From Vreelandella alkaliphila (lineage in GTDB: Bacteria > Pseudomonadota > Gammaproteobacteria > Pseudomonadales > Halomonadaceae): 64,000 bases of DNA. The notes under the pieces were generated by a model. It saw only the letters and a list, made by a program, of their open reading frames with translations, was not told where the DNA came from and searched no databases. Both the position numbers and the translations under genes were made by a program. Numbering within the stretch: the first letter of the stretch is position 1; every line of letters starts with the position of its first letter. The stretch lies in NCBI RefSeq assembly GCF_016107625.1, contig NZ_JABASV010000006.1, forward strand, positions 124,001 through 188,000, in the 5' to 3' direction. Shown in pieces: positions 1 to 8,550 of this stretch.

Positions 1-410
1 GCTTTGCCGGGCTGTCGATTCCGCTGATTGCCTCGGCCACCGCGACGTTCCTGTTCCGCCAGTTCTTTATGACCATTCCCGAAGAAATGCTCGAAGCCGC
101 CCGCGTCGACGGCGCCGGGCCACTGAAGTTTTTTAAAGACATCTTAATGCCGCTGTCAGTGACCAATATCGCCGCGCTGTTTGTGATCATGTTTATCTAC
201 GGCTGGAACCAGTATCTGTGGCCACTGCTAATCACCACCGATCCTGACTACTACACCGTTGTGATGGGTATTCAACGCATGACCTCAGAAGAGAATCCCC
301 AGTGGCATTTGATTATGGCCGCCGTGGTAATGGCCGCCCTGCCGCCGGTACTGGTGATTCTGTTTATGCAACGCCTCTTTGTGAAAGGCCTGACCGAGAC
401 GGAGAAATAA
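1..410 (+). CDS. ugpE: sn-glycerol-3-phosphate ABC transporter permease UgpE (3' part)
   Basis: The frame is open from base 3 and the true start lies left of the window. The visible 135 residues are the C-terminal half of a MalG/UgpE-type inner-membrane permease. The EAA loop that docks on the ATPase is present ([14 protein letters not shown]), followed by two hydrophobic membrane segments and the typical short tail ending TEK. It would form the channel with UgpA and pass glycerol-3-phosphate or its diesters delivered by UgpB. The stop is one base before the ATG of the ATPase gene, so the two are one operon. The UgpE rather than generic sugar-permease assignment rests on similarity of the EAA region and on the adjacent ATPase. 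Confidence 0.85.
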   Translation, partial: FAGLSIPLIASATATFLFRQFFMTIPEEMLEAARVDGAGPLKFFKDILMPLSVTNIAALFVIMFIYGWNQYLWPLLITTDPDYYTVVMGIQRMTSEENPQWHLIMAAVVMAALPPVLVILFMQRLFVKGLTETEK

Positions 411-411
411 G

Positions 412-1464
412 ATGGCCAGCATTACCTTGGAAGGGCTGAAGAAAACCTATAGCGGCGATGTTCACGCCGTCAAAGGCATCGACCTACAGATTGAAGATGG
501 CGAGTTTGTGGTGCTCGTCGGGCCATCCGGTTGCGGTAAGTCGACCCTGCTGCGCATGGTCGCTGGGCTGGAAACCATTACCGAAGGCACGCTCAAAATC
601 GGCGACCGGGTAGTAAATAAGCTAGAGCCCGCTGAGCGCGATATCGCCATGGTGTTCCAGAACTACGCGCTTTATCCGCACATGACCGTCTACAACAACC
701 TCGCTTATGGCTTAAAGAACCGGGGTTTCAAAAAAGATGACATCGATAAACGCGTGCGCTTAGCGGCCAAGATGCTGGAGATTGAAGACTTCCTGGAGCG
801 TAAACCCCGCAAGCTTTCCGGCGGCCAGCGCCAGCGGGTAGCAATGGGCCGAGCACTGGTGCGCGAGCCTTCAGCCTTCTTGTTCGATGAACCGCTTTCC
901 AACCTGGACGCCAAGCTGCGCGTACAGATGCGGGTGGAGATTAAACAACTACAGCGTCGCCTAAAAACCACCAGCCTGTATGTCACCCACGACCAGCTGG
1001 AAGCCATGACCCTGGGCGACCGTTTGGTCGTGCTAAATGCCGGGCAAATTGAGCAAGTAGGCACACCGATGGAGATCTACGCCCGTCCGGCCACAATGTT
1101 CGTTGCAGAATTTATTGGCTCCCCGGCAATGAACATGTTGCCGCTGGAGTATCTGGGTACTCAAAACAGCAGCGTGCTGGAACACCTTCCCGAAGGCACC
1201 GACACCCTCGGCATTCGCCCAGACGACATGCACCTCACCGCACCCGATACGCCACATCTAGCCATCGACGCGACACTCATGCTCTTTGAGGCGGCAGGCG
1301 CGGAAAGCCATCTGTACGTTAATCTCGCCGACAGCGAGCAACCCACGGTGATTCGCACCGCTGGCCAGCCAGCCGTTCGTGAAGGTGAAACATTGCGCTT
1401 CTACGTGACCCGCGATGCTCTTCATCCTTTTAATAGCACCACTCGAAAGCGCACCGATGGTTAA
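412..1464 (+). CDS. ugpC: sn-glycerol-3-phosphate ABC transporter ATPase UgpC
   Basis: 350 residues, the usual length of the MalK/UgpC group. Walker [10 protein letters not shown] is at about residues 37-45, the Q-loop at about Q83, the LSGGQ signature at about 135-139 and Walker B FLFDEP at about 156-161, with the D-loop SNLDAK and switch His in YVTHDQ. Residues from about 240 form the C-terminal OB-fold (TOBE) regulatory domain that distinguishes this group. It energises import of glycerol-3-phosphate through UgpAE. The start follows the ugpE stop by one base. In enteric bacteria ugp belongs to the Pho regulon; the part of this operon that would show control is outside the window. Confidence 0.9.
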   Translation: MASITLEGLKKTYSGDVHAVKGIDLQIEDGEFVVLVGPSGCGKSTLLRMVAGLETITEGTLKIGDRVVNKLEPAERDIAMVFQNYALYPHMTVYNNLAYGLKNRGFKKDDIDKRVRLAAKMLEIEDFLERKPRKLSGGQRQRVAMGRALVREPSAFLFDEPLSNLDAKLRVQMRVEIKQLQRRLKTTSLYVTHDQLEAMTLGDRLVVLNAGQIEQVGTPMEIYARPATMFVAEFIGSPAMNMLPLEYLGTQNSSVLEHLPEGTDTLGIRPDDMHLTAPDTPHLAIDATLMLFEAAGAESHLYVNLADSEQPTVIRTAGQPAVREGETLRFYVTRDALHPFNSTTRKRTDG

Positions 1465-1680
1465 CACCGCTGCTTAAGAAAAATACGCATAAGAAAAGTA
1501 CGTCATCGGAGACTTCATGCGCTACGTTTGAGCTAATAACAATAACTCGCTGCTCCGCTATTTTTTGCCGGTAGCGTATGGATCTCTGTGATGAATACTG
1601 GTCTATGAAGACAGCATGTTATGGCCTCGACACCTTATACCGCGATCATTCTCACCCAAAGTAAACCCAGGAGAAGCGGC

Positions 1681-2049
1681 ATGAATACTACCACCACACC
1701 TTATGTCGATGGCTTCATCGCTGCCGTGCCGACCGCTAATAAATCTGAATTTATTGAGCACGCCCGCGCCGCCGCAGAAGTGTTCAAAGAGTTCGGCGCA
1801 CAGCGAGTGGTAGAAAGCTGGGAAGACGATGTTCCCGAAGGAGAGGTCACCTCGTTCTCCATGGCGGTTAAGCGAAAAGATGACGAAAGCGTTGTTTTTT
1901 CATGGATAGAGTGGCTTTCCAAAGCGATACGCGATGTCGCTATGCAAAAAGTCATGGAAGATCCACGCTTACAAATGGACGTTAGCTCCATGCCCTTTGA
2001 TGGTAAGCGTCTTATTTATGGAGGCTTTGAAAGCATCATGACTATGTGA
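1681..2049 (+). CDS. DUF1428 (YbaA-like) family protein
   Basis: 122 residues starting at the ATG behind an AGGAG ribosome-binding site; an in-frame upstream ATG at 1621 has no such signal. The pattern YVDGFIAAVP near the N-terminus, an acidic middle (WEDDVPEGE) and the C-terminal FDGKRLIYGGFE are characteristic of the DUF1428 family (E. coli YbaA), small cytosolic alpha/beta proteins of the dimeric ferredoxin-like fold with no established activity. It stands alone between ugpC and a small open frame. Family membership is confident; function is unknown. Confidence 0.85.
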   Translation: MNTTTTPYVDGFIAAVPTANKSEFIEHARAAAEVFKEFGAQRVVESWEDDVPEGEVTSFSMAVKRKDDESVVFSWIEWLSKAIRDVAMQKVMEDPRLQMDVSSMPFDGKRLIYGGFESIMTM

Positions 2050-2222
2050 GTACGCTGGGCCGTTTCACTCAGTAGGAACGGCCCGAAAACCCTTCCACTT
2101 GCTAGTTTACCTCTCCAAGCGCAATCCCATAGCGGCTAAAACGCATCTTAATGGCTCCTTTCATATTGATGTCATCGTTCATCGTTAGCGTGCCAGAAAG
2201 GCCTAACAATGTGGTGACATCA

Positions 2223-2363
2223 ATGACAAACCAACCGCGCAAACCACTCAGCGACGAAGAAATCGCCTACTTAGAGGAACTGGCTAACGGCAACGCATTA
2301 GCCAAGCAGCGTCGCCGCGAGAAAAAGCGCCAAACGCCAGCGACAAAGAAACCCTTAGACTAA
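2223..2363 (+). CDS. small highly charged hypothetical protein
   Basis: 46 codons from the ATG at 2223 (MTNQPRKPLSDEEIAYLEEL at the start). The peptide has a short acidic amphipathic helix followed by a very basic tail (KQRRREKKRQ). Codon use and composition look coding, and the helix pattern resembles small nucleic-acid- or ribosome-associated proteins, but I do not recognise a family. The start is uncertain because the ribosome-binding site is weak; an upstream ATG at 2151 would give 70 residues with an unrelated N-terminus. Confidence 0.4.
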   Translation: MTNQPRKPLSDEEIAYLEELANGNALAKQRRREKKRQTPATKKPLD

Positions 2364-2436
2364 CCACGCCTTACCAAGACTGATGTCATGTACACTTCTT
2401 AAAACCATTTAACTATTATCATAGACAGCATAATGC

Positions 2437-2466
2437 AAAAAGCCGATGTACTTTTAGCACATCGGC
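2437..2466 (-). terminator. intrinsic terminator downstream of the porin gene
   Basis: On the minus strand an 8-bp stem GCCGATGT / ACATCGGC with a 9-nt loop is followed by TTTTTG. It lies about 50 bases past the porin stop codon at 2515. Confidence 0.85.
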
Positions 2467-2514
2467 AAAACGATCTTAATAAGTGACTTAAGCGCTAAGG
2501 AAGCTATTTATTAT

Positions 2515-3516
2515 TTAAAAGTGATAGCGGGCACCTATTGCATAATACAGATCATCTTCGAAGTTATCATTGGCATCTTTATTGGCATCATTTAGCTCGA
2601 CAAATACATCAAGATTTTTAGAAACATCGTAATGCGCCGCAGCGGCCCAAGCGTCACGATCATTATCCGCATTATCGGGATCAATGTTGTAATAATCGAG
2701 ATAGAAGGTCCAAGCGCCGGTGGCAAAGCTACCACCTAGGCCTACCGTATCAAAACCGCCTCCCCGCTTATCGTTATCACCACGGGTTTCATAACCTAAA
2801 CGCGCAGAGAAAGCGTCATTGATGTCGTACGTGGCCGTAGTACCAAAACGTGTTTCACCGTTGCCACCGCCACGAACGGTATCTTCTACATAGCCAAGTG
2901 CTAAACGTAAGGGGCCAGTCGCGTAAACGACGCCACCTTGTGTGGCGATAACGCTACCTTCGCTAGACTGCTGCGCTTCAGTGAGGCCACGCTCAGAAAA
3001 GTGTTTTGCTGAGAAAACAGCCTGAAAACCGTTGATCTCAGGCGTTTTATAGCCAAGTGAGTCGCCACGCGCCTGAAGACCACCGCCGGCAAATTCATAG
3101 CCACGCTCTACATAAACATCGAACGGTGTCATCACGTAGTTATCGTAGTAACTGTTATAGTTACCCGCCATGAACGTACCGTACTGCTTACTTTCGAGAC
3201 CAAGGTAGCTATTACGCACTTCGTCAAAGCCCGGGCGGCTGCGCTCATCCCCAGTAAAACGCCACTCTACCCGTGCAAACGCGCGCAGGTCAGCGTTGAT
3301 TTGATGACCTGCCGTAAAGCGCAAACGAGAACCAAAATTACGGAACTCCTCGCCATTATCAACGCCATTTTTTTCACCACCGCCTTCAAACCCCATGGCG
3401 ATGCGGCCGTAGATATCTAGCGTCGTGCCGTCTTGGTCATACACCACCGCCGCCTGAGCCGCAGAGGCACCCAACAAACCACTAATAGCTAGAGCAAGTG
3501 TCGCCTTTTTAAACAT
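2515..3516 (-). CDS. Gram-negative general porin (16-strand trimeric type)
   Basis: 333 residues from MFKKATLALA, with a signal peptide to about residue 22 (cleavage after AAQA). An ATG four codons upstream (3528) is the alternative start. The mature protein is rich in alternating aromatic/polar beta strands and acidic loops (for example DNADNDRDAW) and ends YAIGARYHF, with the terminal Phe recognised by the Bam machinery. The repeated LGY, FYLDYY and AAHYD strands fit the Gram-negative porin superfamily of OmpC/OmpU-like marine porins. It allows passive diffusion of small hydrophilic solutes across the outer membrane. It is monocistronic, with its own terminator. Confidence 0.9.
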   Translation of the reverse strand: MFKKATLALAISGLLGASAAQAAVVYDQDGTTLDIYGRIAMGFEGGGEKNGVDNGEEFRNFGSRLRFTAGHQINADLRAFARVEWRFTGDERSRPGFDEVRNSYLGLESKQYGTFMAGNYNSYYDNYVMTPFDVYVERGYEFAGGGLQARGDSLGYKTPEINGFQAVFSAKHFSERGLTEAQQSSEGSVIATQGGVVYATGPLRLALGYVEDTVRGGGNGETRFGTTATYDINDAFSARLGYETRGDNDKRGGGFDTVGLGGSFATGAWTFYLDYYNIDPDNADNDRDAWAAAAHYDVSKNLDVFVELNDANKDANDNFEDDLYYAIGARYHF

Positions 3517-3528
3517 GATTGATCCCAT

Positions 3529-3877
3529 TAAAGTAGTTAGCGCTTGTTATCAGCACTTTTAGTTACAAGAGAATTCAGATACCGAAGTCTTCTAATACAA
3601 TTTCTTTTTAACCCAATATTCGAAAAAAAAGGGTCGTCATAAAAACCAAAAAATTATATTTAAGCTGCTTACTGAGCTTTTAATTGCGCATTGCGAAGGC
3701 ACAATCGAGGATATGTTCACCTCGTCGTCAGCTACCTTAAAGCCGATATATGTCATTCTTCTTAAAGTTTTATTTTTTAGCGTTTTTTTTGATAATCATA
3801 AAAATGCAACCTGATCGATATCTTGATCTGCTAAAGCATCACCATTCACTAGGGGCTTCCCCATTAAAAATGGTGGC
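3529..3877. other. non-coding interval between divergent porin and glycosyltransferase genes
   Basis: AT-rich interval that should hold the porin promoter (minus) and part of the glycosyltransferase promoter (plus). A 60-codon frame at 3750-3932 has no ribosome-binding site and runs through the Pho-box-like element, so I do not call it a gene. Nothing else is recognisable. Confidence 0.5.
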
Positions 3878-3921
3878 CTGTCATCCCATGTTCACCAGGC
3901 TGTATTGGCAGTGTCACTATC
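3878..3921 (+). promoter_or_regulatory. putative tandem Pho box (four 11-bp PhoB half-sites)
   Basis: Four half-sites sit in strict 11-bp register: CTGTCAT (3878), TGTTCAC (3889), CTGTATT (3900) and GTGTCAC (3911). The known PhoB half-site is CTGTCAT/CTGTCAC with 4-bp spacers. A weak -10-like CATAGT follows at about 3927. The element ends about 70 bases before the glycosyltransferase start, the usual arrangement for a PhoB-activated promoter. The match is seen in the sequence; binding is inferred. Confidence 0.6.
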
Positions 3922-3989
3922 GCTGCGCATAGTTAATGCAACAGTGAATGAAATAGTGAGTAAAAACGTGATAAAGGGATGGATCGCCC

Positions 3990-5201
3990 ATGCGACTCTG
4001 TATCGTTAGCGAAACATGGTCACCAGAAATAAATGGTGTTGCGCATACCTTAAATAGGCTATGTCGTGAACTCACTCGGTTGGGGGTAACAGTGGATGTT
4101 ATTCGCCCTAAACCAAGCATGGCTGCCGACGCCACCAATGTTGCTCAAGAGCGTTCTCAAGAACCGTATCAGGAAACCTATCAAGAACTGTCCCAAGAGC
4201 TTCAGGTTCGGCGGTTAGCGCTACCGGGTTATAACGCTGTGCAGATTGGTCTTGCCAGCCCCTCACAACTTCGCCGTTTCTGGCAGAAGCAGCGTCCCGA
4301 TTCTATTTATCTGGCAACCCAGGGCCCACTGGGCTGGGCAGCTCGGCATGCAGCACGCCAACTGAACATACCTTTAGTGGCTGGCTGGCATACTAATTTC
4401 GATCACTACTGCCATGACTACGGAGTTTCCTGGCTAGCTGCTGCCACGCGGCGATATTTACGCTATTTCCATAACGGCTGCGATCTTACCCTTGTGCCCA
4501 CTCAACAACAGGCTGAAGCACTACGCGCCCAGGATATCCGCGATGTAAAGGTGCTCTCACGCGGCATTGATGGCGATATTTTTTCCCCAGCCCACCGCGA
4601 CGACACCCTACGCGAACAGTGGGGGGTTAGCGAACATCAACCTGTTGCGCTGTATGTGGGCCGCTTAGCCCCAGAAAAAAACCTAGCGTTACTGCAAGAA
4701 ACGCTGCAGGCCATGAGTGATGTGCGCCCCGATATGGCACACGTCATTGTTGGCGATGGCCCAGGCCGCGCTCAGTTACAAAAAGCGCTACCAGACGCTC
4801 ATTTCACCGGTTTTGTGAATAAACAGGCACTAGCACGCCACTATGCCAGTGCCGATATGTTTATTTTCCCTTCTCAGTCAGAAACATGGGGAAATGTGGT
4901 GACTGAAGCCATGGCCAGCGGGCTGGCAGTCGTGGCCTATCACCACGCCGCCAGCGCTGAGCTGATCCAAAGCAGGCACAACGGTATCACCGTTCCCCCT
5001 GGCGATACGCTTGCCTTTCAACAGGCTGCCGTCGCGTTATGCCAGCACCCTGCTGACTACGCCCGTCTAGGTAGAACCGCCCGCCTACGAGCGCTAGAGC
5101 AAAGCTGGCCGGGAATCGCAGAGCAGTTCTTACGCTATTTACAAAATGCCCAGGAGACTCACCATGCGTCCGCGTCCGCTTGTCGTATTCGATCGTCTTG
5201 A
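3990..5201 (+). CDS. GT4-family glycosyltransferase
   Basis: 403 residues of the GT-B fold. The N-terminal domain starts MRLCIVSETWSPEINGVAHT, the acceptor-side signature of SqdX/PimB-like glycosyltransferases. The C-terminal Rossmann domain begins near VALYVGRLAPEKNL and carries the nucleotide-sugar motif FPSQSETWGNVVTEAMASG (E-x7-E). A Gln-rich low-complexity stretch of QEPYQE-type repeats at about residues 52-70 is unusual and looks like a small in-frame expansion. The gene overlaps the following PAP2 phosphatase by 38 bases, so the two are coupled. With a Pho-box-like promoter and a lipid-phosphatase partner, I infer transfer of sugar to a lipid acceptor under phosphate limitation; the substrate is not shown by the sequence. 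Confidence 0.8.
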   Translation: MRLCIVSETWSPEINGVAHTLNRLCRELTRLGVTVDVIRPKPSMAADATNVAQERSQEPYQETYQELSQELQVRRLALPGYNAVQIGLASPSQLRRFWQKQRPDSIYLATQGPLGWAARHAARQLNIPLVAGWHTNFDHYCHDYGVSWLAAATRRYLRYFHNGCDLTLVPTQQQAEALRAQDIRDVKVLSRGIDGDIFSPAHRDDTLREQWGVSEHQPVALYVGRLAPEKNLALLQETLQAMSDVRPDMAHVIVGDGPGRAQLQKALPDAHFTGFVNKQALARHYASADMFIFPSQSETWGNVVTEAMASGLAVVAYHHAASAELIQSRHNGITVPPGDTLAFQQAAVALCQHPADYARLGRTARLRALEQSWPGIAEQFLRYLQNAQETHHASASACRIRSS

Positions 5202-5703
5202 TGTCTTTGAATGGCAGCTTTGCCAACGGGTAACACACCTATCGCTTTACCGCCCCTGGCGGCTAACGCTGCAAACGGCAAGTAAGCTAGGAGACTGGCC
5301 TGTCTGGGTATTGTTAATCGCTGCACAACCCTGGTTACAGCCCAATGGTGCTTGGCGAATCATGCAGTACAGCGCCATCGCACTGTTCGCAGTCGCTATT
5401 TATAAGTTGGTAAAAACGCGGCTGTGTCGCGAACGTCCGTTCATCACCTACCTCGGTGGCGTCCATTGTGGTGAGCCTGCCCGAGACAAATACAGCTTCC
5501 CCAGTGGTCACACCATGCATGCGGTGATGTTTAGCGTGTTGGTCGCCGCTCATACCCCCTGGTTGCTACCTATTGTGATTCCCCTTAGTTTACTGATTGC
5601 CGTTTCACGGGTGGGGCTTGGGCTACACTATGTCAGTGATGTCATTGCTGGCGCAGCCATGGGCTATGGCTTTGCGCTACTGAGTCTTTATTGGATGGGA
5701 TAA
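5164..5703 (+). CDS. PAP2-family membrane phosphatase
   Basis: 179 residues from the ATG after CAGGAGACTCACC; an upstream in-frame ATG at 5146 has no ribosome-binding site. The three acid-phosphatase motifs are present: K-x6-RP (KTRLCRERP), PSGH (SFPSGHT) and SR-x5-H-x3-D (SRVGLGLHYVSDV). Several membrane segments surround them, as in PgpB-like enzymes acting on phosphatidate, phosphatidylglycerophosphate or undecaprenyl pyrophosphate at the periplasmic face. It overlaps the glycosyltransferase gene. The pairing suggests it supplies a dephosphorylated lipid acceptor such as diacylglycerol, or recycles a lipid carrier; the sequence cannot decide. Confidence 0.85.
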   Translation: MRPRPLVVFDRLDVFEWQLCQRVTHLSLYRPWRLTLQTASKLGDWPVWVLLIAAQPWLQPNGAWRIMQYSAIALFAVAIYKLVKTRLCRERPFITYLGGVHCGEPARDKYSFPSGHTMHAVMFSVLVAAHTPWLLPIVIPLSLLIAVSRVGLGLHYVSDVIAGAAMGYGFALLSLYWMG

Positions 5704-5743
5704 CCCTTTGTGGTTGGCCGCTCAATGCCGTATCAATAAAAGC

Positions 5744-5772
5744 AAAAAGCCACCAACGTGGACGCAGGTGGC
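5744..5772 (-). terminator. intrinsic terminator (minus strand) after a small membrane-protein gene
   Basis: Minus-strand stem GCCACC / GGTGGC with a 12-nt loop is followed by TTTTTGCTTTT. It lies 42 bases past the stop of the 43-residue frame at 5814-5945 and also sits between that gene and the converging PAP2 gene. Confidence 0.65.
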
Positions 5773-5813
5773 TCTTGGTATTGTCGATTAACTATCTCTA
5801 TAGTTTTAATTAT

Positions 5814-5945
5814 CTACATATCGGGAGGCATATCGTCACGATCCTCTATGGTGGTCATAAATGATGTCTTGAACATCATATAAAGACCGACTCCCGAAAA
5901 CCCTAGAAACAGCACAAACATGCATAACATCAACACCATCGCCAT
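5814..5945 (-). CDS. 43-residue single-span membrane protein, unknown function
   Basis: The frame begins MAMVLMLCMFVLFLGFSGVG, continues with a short basic/hydroxyl stretch and ends in an acidic tail EDRDDMPPDM. It is one hydrophobic helix (about residues 3-24) with a C-terminal soluble end. AGGGAC lies 7 bases upstream of the ATG, and a minus-strand terminator follows. These two signals make it more than a chance frame. I do not recognise the family. Confidence 0.55.
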   Translation of the reverse strand: MAMVLMLCMFVLFLGFSGVGLYMMFKTSFMTTIEDRDDMPPDM

Positions 5946-6648
5946 AGCGCTTGTCCCTGGAAGTGTGCGGCTGCTACGTTGACGTCTTCTAACCGCTGAA
6001 TTTTGGTTTACACCAGAGGATAGACCAAAATGTCACGCCCATTGATACAAAAGCTGTCCAGAAAATCTGGAAAAGATAAATATTAATAAAAATCAAAGTG
6101 TTAAAAACAATTAATTGACGCAAAAAAACCACCCCGCTTTCACGAGATGGTGATTTTGCATCAATGCTGCTCCCTGGCGGTGATGATCAGCGTTTCCTTA
6201 CACTGATAAGGGTGAGCAGGCTAGTCCTTTCACATCCTTTTGCTAATATGGCTCCATGCCTTCCCTGATTACCTATTAGCCTGCTCACGCTTGTTTACTC
6301 ATTGTGGCTAAAATTGCTGCGAAGCGTTTTTGGCGATTAATTTCACTTAAAAATTAGAATCACAACATTACTGCTGTAGGTAGTCAGGTTATTGCAGACA
6401 ACAGGCCAAGCGCCACTTTTAACGCAAAAATATACTATAAACAACACCTTAAAAACAAAAAGCAATACCAGGCTAAGAGACAAACGCCGCTATTTAATGG
6501 CTAAAACTGACACATGCGACAAAATCACACGGCCAGCTAGCACTCAAACGATGGGAAATTGATGGCACCAACTGCCTGCAACGATTATTTTTAATGACAG
6601 CGTACCTAAAGTCTCTCTACAAGCGCTCAGCTGATGAGGATTCTTTCG
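5946..6648. other. gene-poor interval with a long inverted repeat
   Basis: About 700 AT-rich bases without a convincing coding frame. A perfect 12-bp inverted repeat, GTGAGCAGGCTA at 6212-6223 and TAGCCTGCTCAC at 6277-6288, encloses 53 bases and could close a structured RNA. A weak CACC/GGTG hairpin lies near 6130. The right end should hold the promoter of the entericidin-like gene. Confidence 0.5.
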
Positions 6649-6783
6649 ATGAAGCGTGCAATGGCGATCAGTTTATTGATGATGGCGACACTTCTGGTCA
6701 TAAGTGGCTGCAACACTATTCGCGGCGCAGGCGAAGATATTGAACGAGGCGGCGAAGCTATTCAGCGCTCCGCAGGTAGCTAA
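6649..6783 (+). CDS. entericidin-like small lipoprotein
   Basis: 44 residues: a hydrophobic signal segment, then a lipobox ending ISGC (Cys about residue 20), then NTIRGAGEDIERGGEAIQ, the conserved amphipathic part of EcnA/EcnB entericidins. GAGGA lies about nine bases before the ATG. Entericidins are inner- or outer-membrane-anchored small lipoproteins linked to stationary-phase and osmotic responses. The stop overlaps the next start as TAATG, so the following hydrolase is probably co-transcribed. Confidence 0.85.
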   Translation: MKRAMAISLLMMATLLVISGCNTIRGAGEDIERGGEAIQRSAGS

Positions 6784-7301
6784 TGGCAATGATAACTGTT
6801 TATCTTTCACACGGCCTGGAAAGCGGGCCTGGTGCCCTGAAGGTGCAAGCGCTAAAAGGGGTTGCTGAGCAGTTTGAGAACTGCGAACCGGTCGTCATGG
6901 ACTACCGTGGTTTAAAAGAGCCGCAGGAGCGTTTAGAGCATTTACTTGCCGTGATTGATGAACGCAACGACACACTGGCTAACTGTGTTTTAGCGGGTTC
7001 CAGTCTCGGTGGATGGTTAAGTGCAGCGGTTAGTGCCCAGGAACCTGTGTTAGGTTGTTTTTTATTAGCCCCTGCTCTTGGCTTGCCAGATTACCCGCAA
7101 ACCTCAATCACACTGCAAGCACAACACACGCATATCATTCATGGATGGCGAGATGATGTCGTACCGCCAGGCCCTGTCATTGAACATGCCCGCTGTCAGC
7201 GACTTTCACTACGCATGATTGACGATGACCATCGCCTGCAGAACAGTCTCGATACAATACTTTCCGATTTCGAGCGGTTTTTAGAGCTGTGTCTTCAATA
7301 G
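6783..7301 (+). CDS. YqiA/YcfP-like alpha/beta hydrolase (small esterase)
   Basis: 172 residues, the size of the minimal alpha/beta hydrolases of the UPF0227/YqiA type. It opens with the oxyanion motif LSHGLESGPGALK, has the nucleophile elbow GSSLGG at about residues 79-84, the catalytic acid region HGWRDDVVPP and the histidine in DDDHRL. It probably cleaves a small ester in the cytosol; the natural substrate is unknown. Its start overlaps the entericidin stop by one base, and a second in-frame ATG lies two codons in. Confidence 0.75.
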   Translation: MAMITVYLSHGLESGPGALKVQALKGVAEQFENCEPVVMDYRGLKEPQERLEHLLAVIDERNDTLANCVLAGSSLGGWLSAAVSAQEPVLGCFLLAPALGLPDYPQTSITLQAQHTHIIHGWRDDVVPPGPVIEHARCQRLSLRMIDDDHRLQNSLDTILSDFERFLELCLQ

Positions 7302-7303
7302 TG

Positions 7304-7363
7304 ATGTCTTTAAAAACTATGTCTTTCAAAACTATGTCCTTAAAAACTGTGTCCTTAAAAAAC
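7304..7363 (+). repeat. 15-bp degenerate tandem repeat, four copies
   Basis: Units ATGTCTTTAAAAACT (7304), ATGTCTTTCAAAACT (7319), ATGTCCTTAAAAACT (7334) and GTGTCCTTAAAAAAC (7349), with a decayed fifth copy to about 7378. The array begins two bases after the hydrolase stop codon. No function is evident. Confidence 0.85.
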
Positions 7364-7511
7364 ATACCTTTGAAAATAGCGCTCTTAAAGCCGCGCTATT
7401 TAGCTCAACATGGATCGCAAACGTACTTCTGATAACGAAGTGTTACAACAAATAGTCGACATACACCAAACAAAGCTATACAAGTAGTGTACAAACCATA
7501 GGAGAATGCTC

Positions 7512-7688
7512 ATGTTTGGTCTATTTAAGCGCGATCCCAAGAAAAAGCTCCAGCAAGATTACGAGCGTAAATTACAGGCAGCAATGGAAGCTTCACGCAA
7601 TGGTGACATGAGAGCGAACGCGACATTGACGGAAGAAGCAGAAACTATTCTGACTGAGATCAATCGCCTTAAAGCAGAAGAACGCTAG
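7512..7688 (+). CDS. DUF6435 (Lacal_2735-like) small protein
   Basis: 58 residues starting MFGLFKRDPKKKLQQDYERK after a GGAGA site. The family pattern is a short hydrophobic start, a basic KRDPKKKL segment and two amphipathic helices ending EINRLKAEE. Proteins of this type are widespread in marine gammaproteobacteria and flavobacteria without known function; the helices suggest a small coiled-coil or membrane-surface protein. It is followed 12 bases later by the ChaN-like gene. Confidence 0.75.
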   Translation: MFGLFKRDPKKKLQQDYERKLQAAMEASRNGDMRANATLTEEAETILTEINRLKAEER

Positions 7689-7700
7689 GACACAACGCCC

Positions 7701-8549
7701 ATGCGCCATCATTTCATCGCTGCCATGGCTCTAGGCTGGCTACCTTTAGCGGCTCATGCTAGCTGCCCTATTCCCGGCCAGTGGTGGCAATCGCAACATG
7801 CTGTTGCTAACAGCGCTGTTTTAGCCCAAGCAATACAGCATCAGGTTGTCCTATTGGGCGAGCAACATGATGCCATTGACCACCACCGCTGGCAGTTGCA
7901 CACCCTAGCGGGGCTTTACGCGCTGCGTGACGATATGGTTATCGGGTTAGAAATGCTGCCCCGGGAAGCGCAACCCGTGCTCGATGATTGGGTTGCGGGC
8001 TTGTTATCCGAAGAAGCGCTGTTGGAGCAGTCCGGCTGGGAGGAGAACTGGGGGTTTGATGCTGACCTTTACTTACCCATTCTCCATTTCGCGCGTGTTC
8101 AACAGATTCCTCTGATCGCCTTAAACATTACTCCCGAGCTGCGTCAGCGCTTAGCTCGTGACGGCTTCAGCAGCGTGCCTGCCGACCAGCGGCATCATAT
8201 ACCTGCACCGCTACCGCCAAGCGCAGGCTATGAAATGCGCTTAAAAGACGTATTTGACCAGCATGCAATGGATGACGACGACCCCGCTATGCTGAGACGC
8301 TTTTTACAGGCCCAACTTAGCTGGGACGTCGCGATGGCTGAAGGGCTGGCTAACGCCGCCGTAGAGGGTAAATTGGCCGTTGGCTTAATGGGTTTAGGCC
8401 ATGTGATTTATCACGATGGTGTGCCCCACCAACTTGATGGGCTAGGGGTGGATCACACCTTCAGCTTACTGCCCTGGTCAACAGAAACCTGTGAGCCACC
8501 CGACCCTGCATTAGCAGATGCTGTTTTTGTACTGCCAGCGGCGGAGTAA
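7701..8549 (+). CDS. ChaN/Tiki-superfamily haem-binding-type protein
   Basis: 282 residues with an N-terminal signal peptide (cleavage around AAHA-SC; the residues before Cys do not make a good lipobox). The Tiki/ChaN signature is clear: VVLLGEQHDAIDHHRWQ, GLEMLPREAQPVLDDW and the central WGFDADLYLPIL, followed by GLMGLGHVIYHDGVP. ChaN of Campylobacter binds haem pairs at the outer membrane; relatives of this superfamily also include proteases and erythromycin esterases. Periplasmic or outer-membrane placement is likely. Substrate unknown. Confidence 0.8.
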   Translation: MRHHFIAAMALGWLPLAAHASCPIPGQWWQSQHAVANSAVLAQAIQHQVVLLGEQHDAIDHHRWQLHTLAGLYALRDDMVIGLEMLPREAQPVLDDWVAGLLSEEALLEQSGWEENWGFDADLYLPILHFARVQQIPLIALNITPELRQRLARDGFSSVPADQRHHIPAPLPPSAGYEMRLKDVFDQHAMDDDDPAMLRRFLQAQLSWDVAMAEGLANAAVEGKLAVGLMGLGHVIYHDGVPHQLDGLGVDHTFSLLPWSTETCEPPDPALADAVFVLPAAE

Positions 8550-8550
8550 C

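Noticed and set aside
3750..3932. 60-codon frame upstream of the glycosyltransferase
   Set aside because: No ribosome-binding site, and it runs through the Pho-box-like element.
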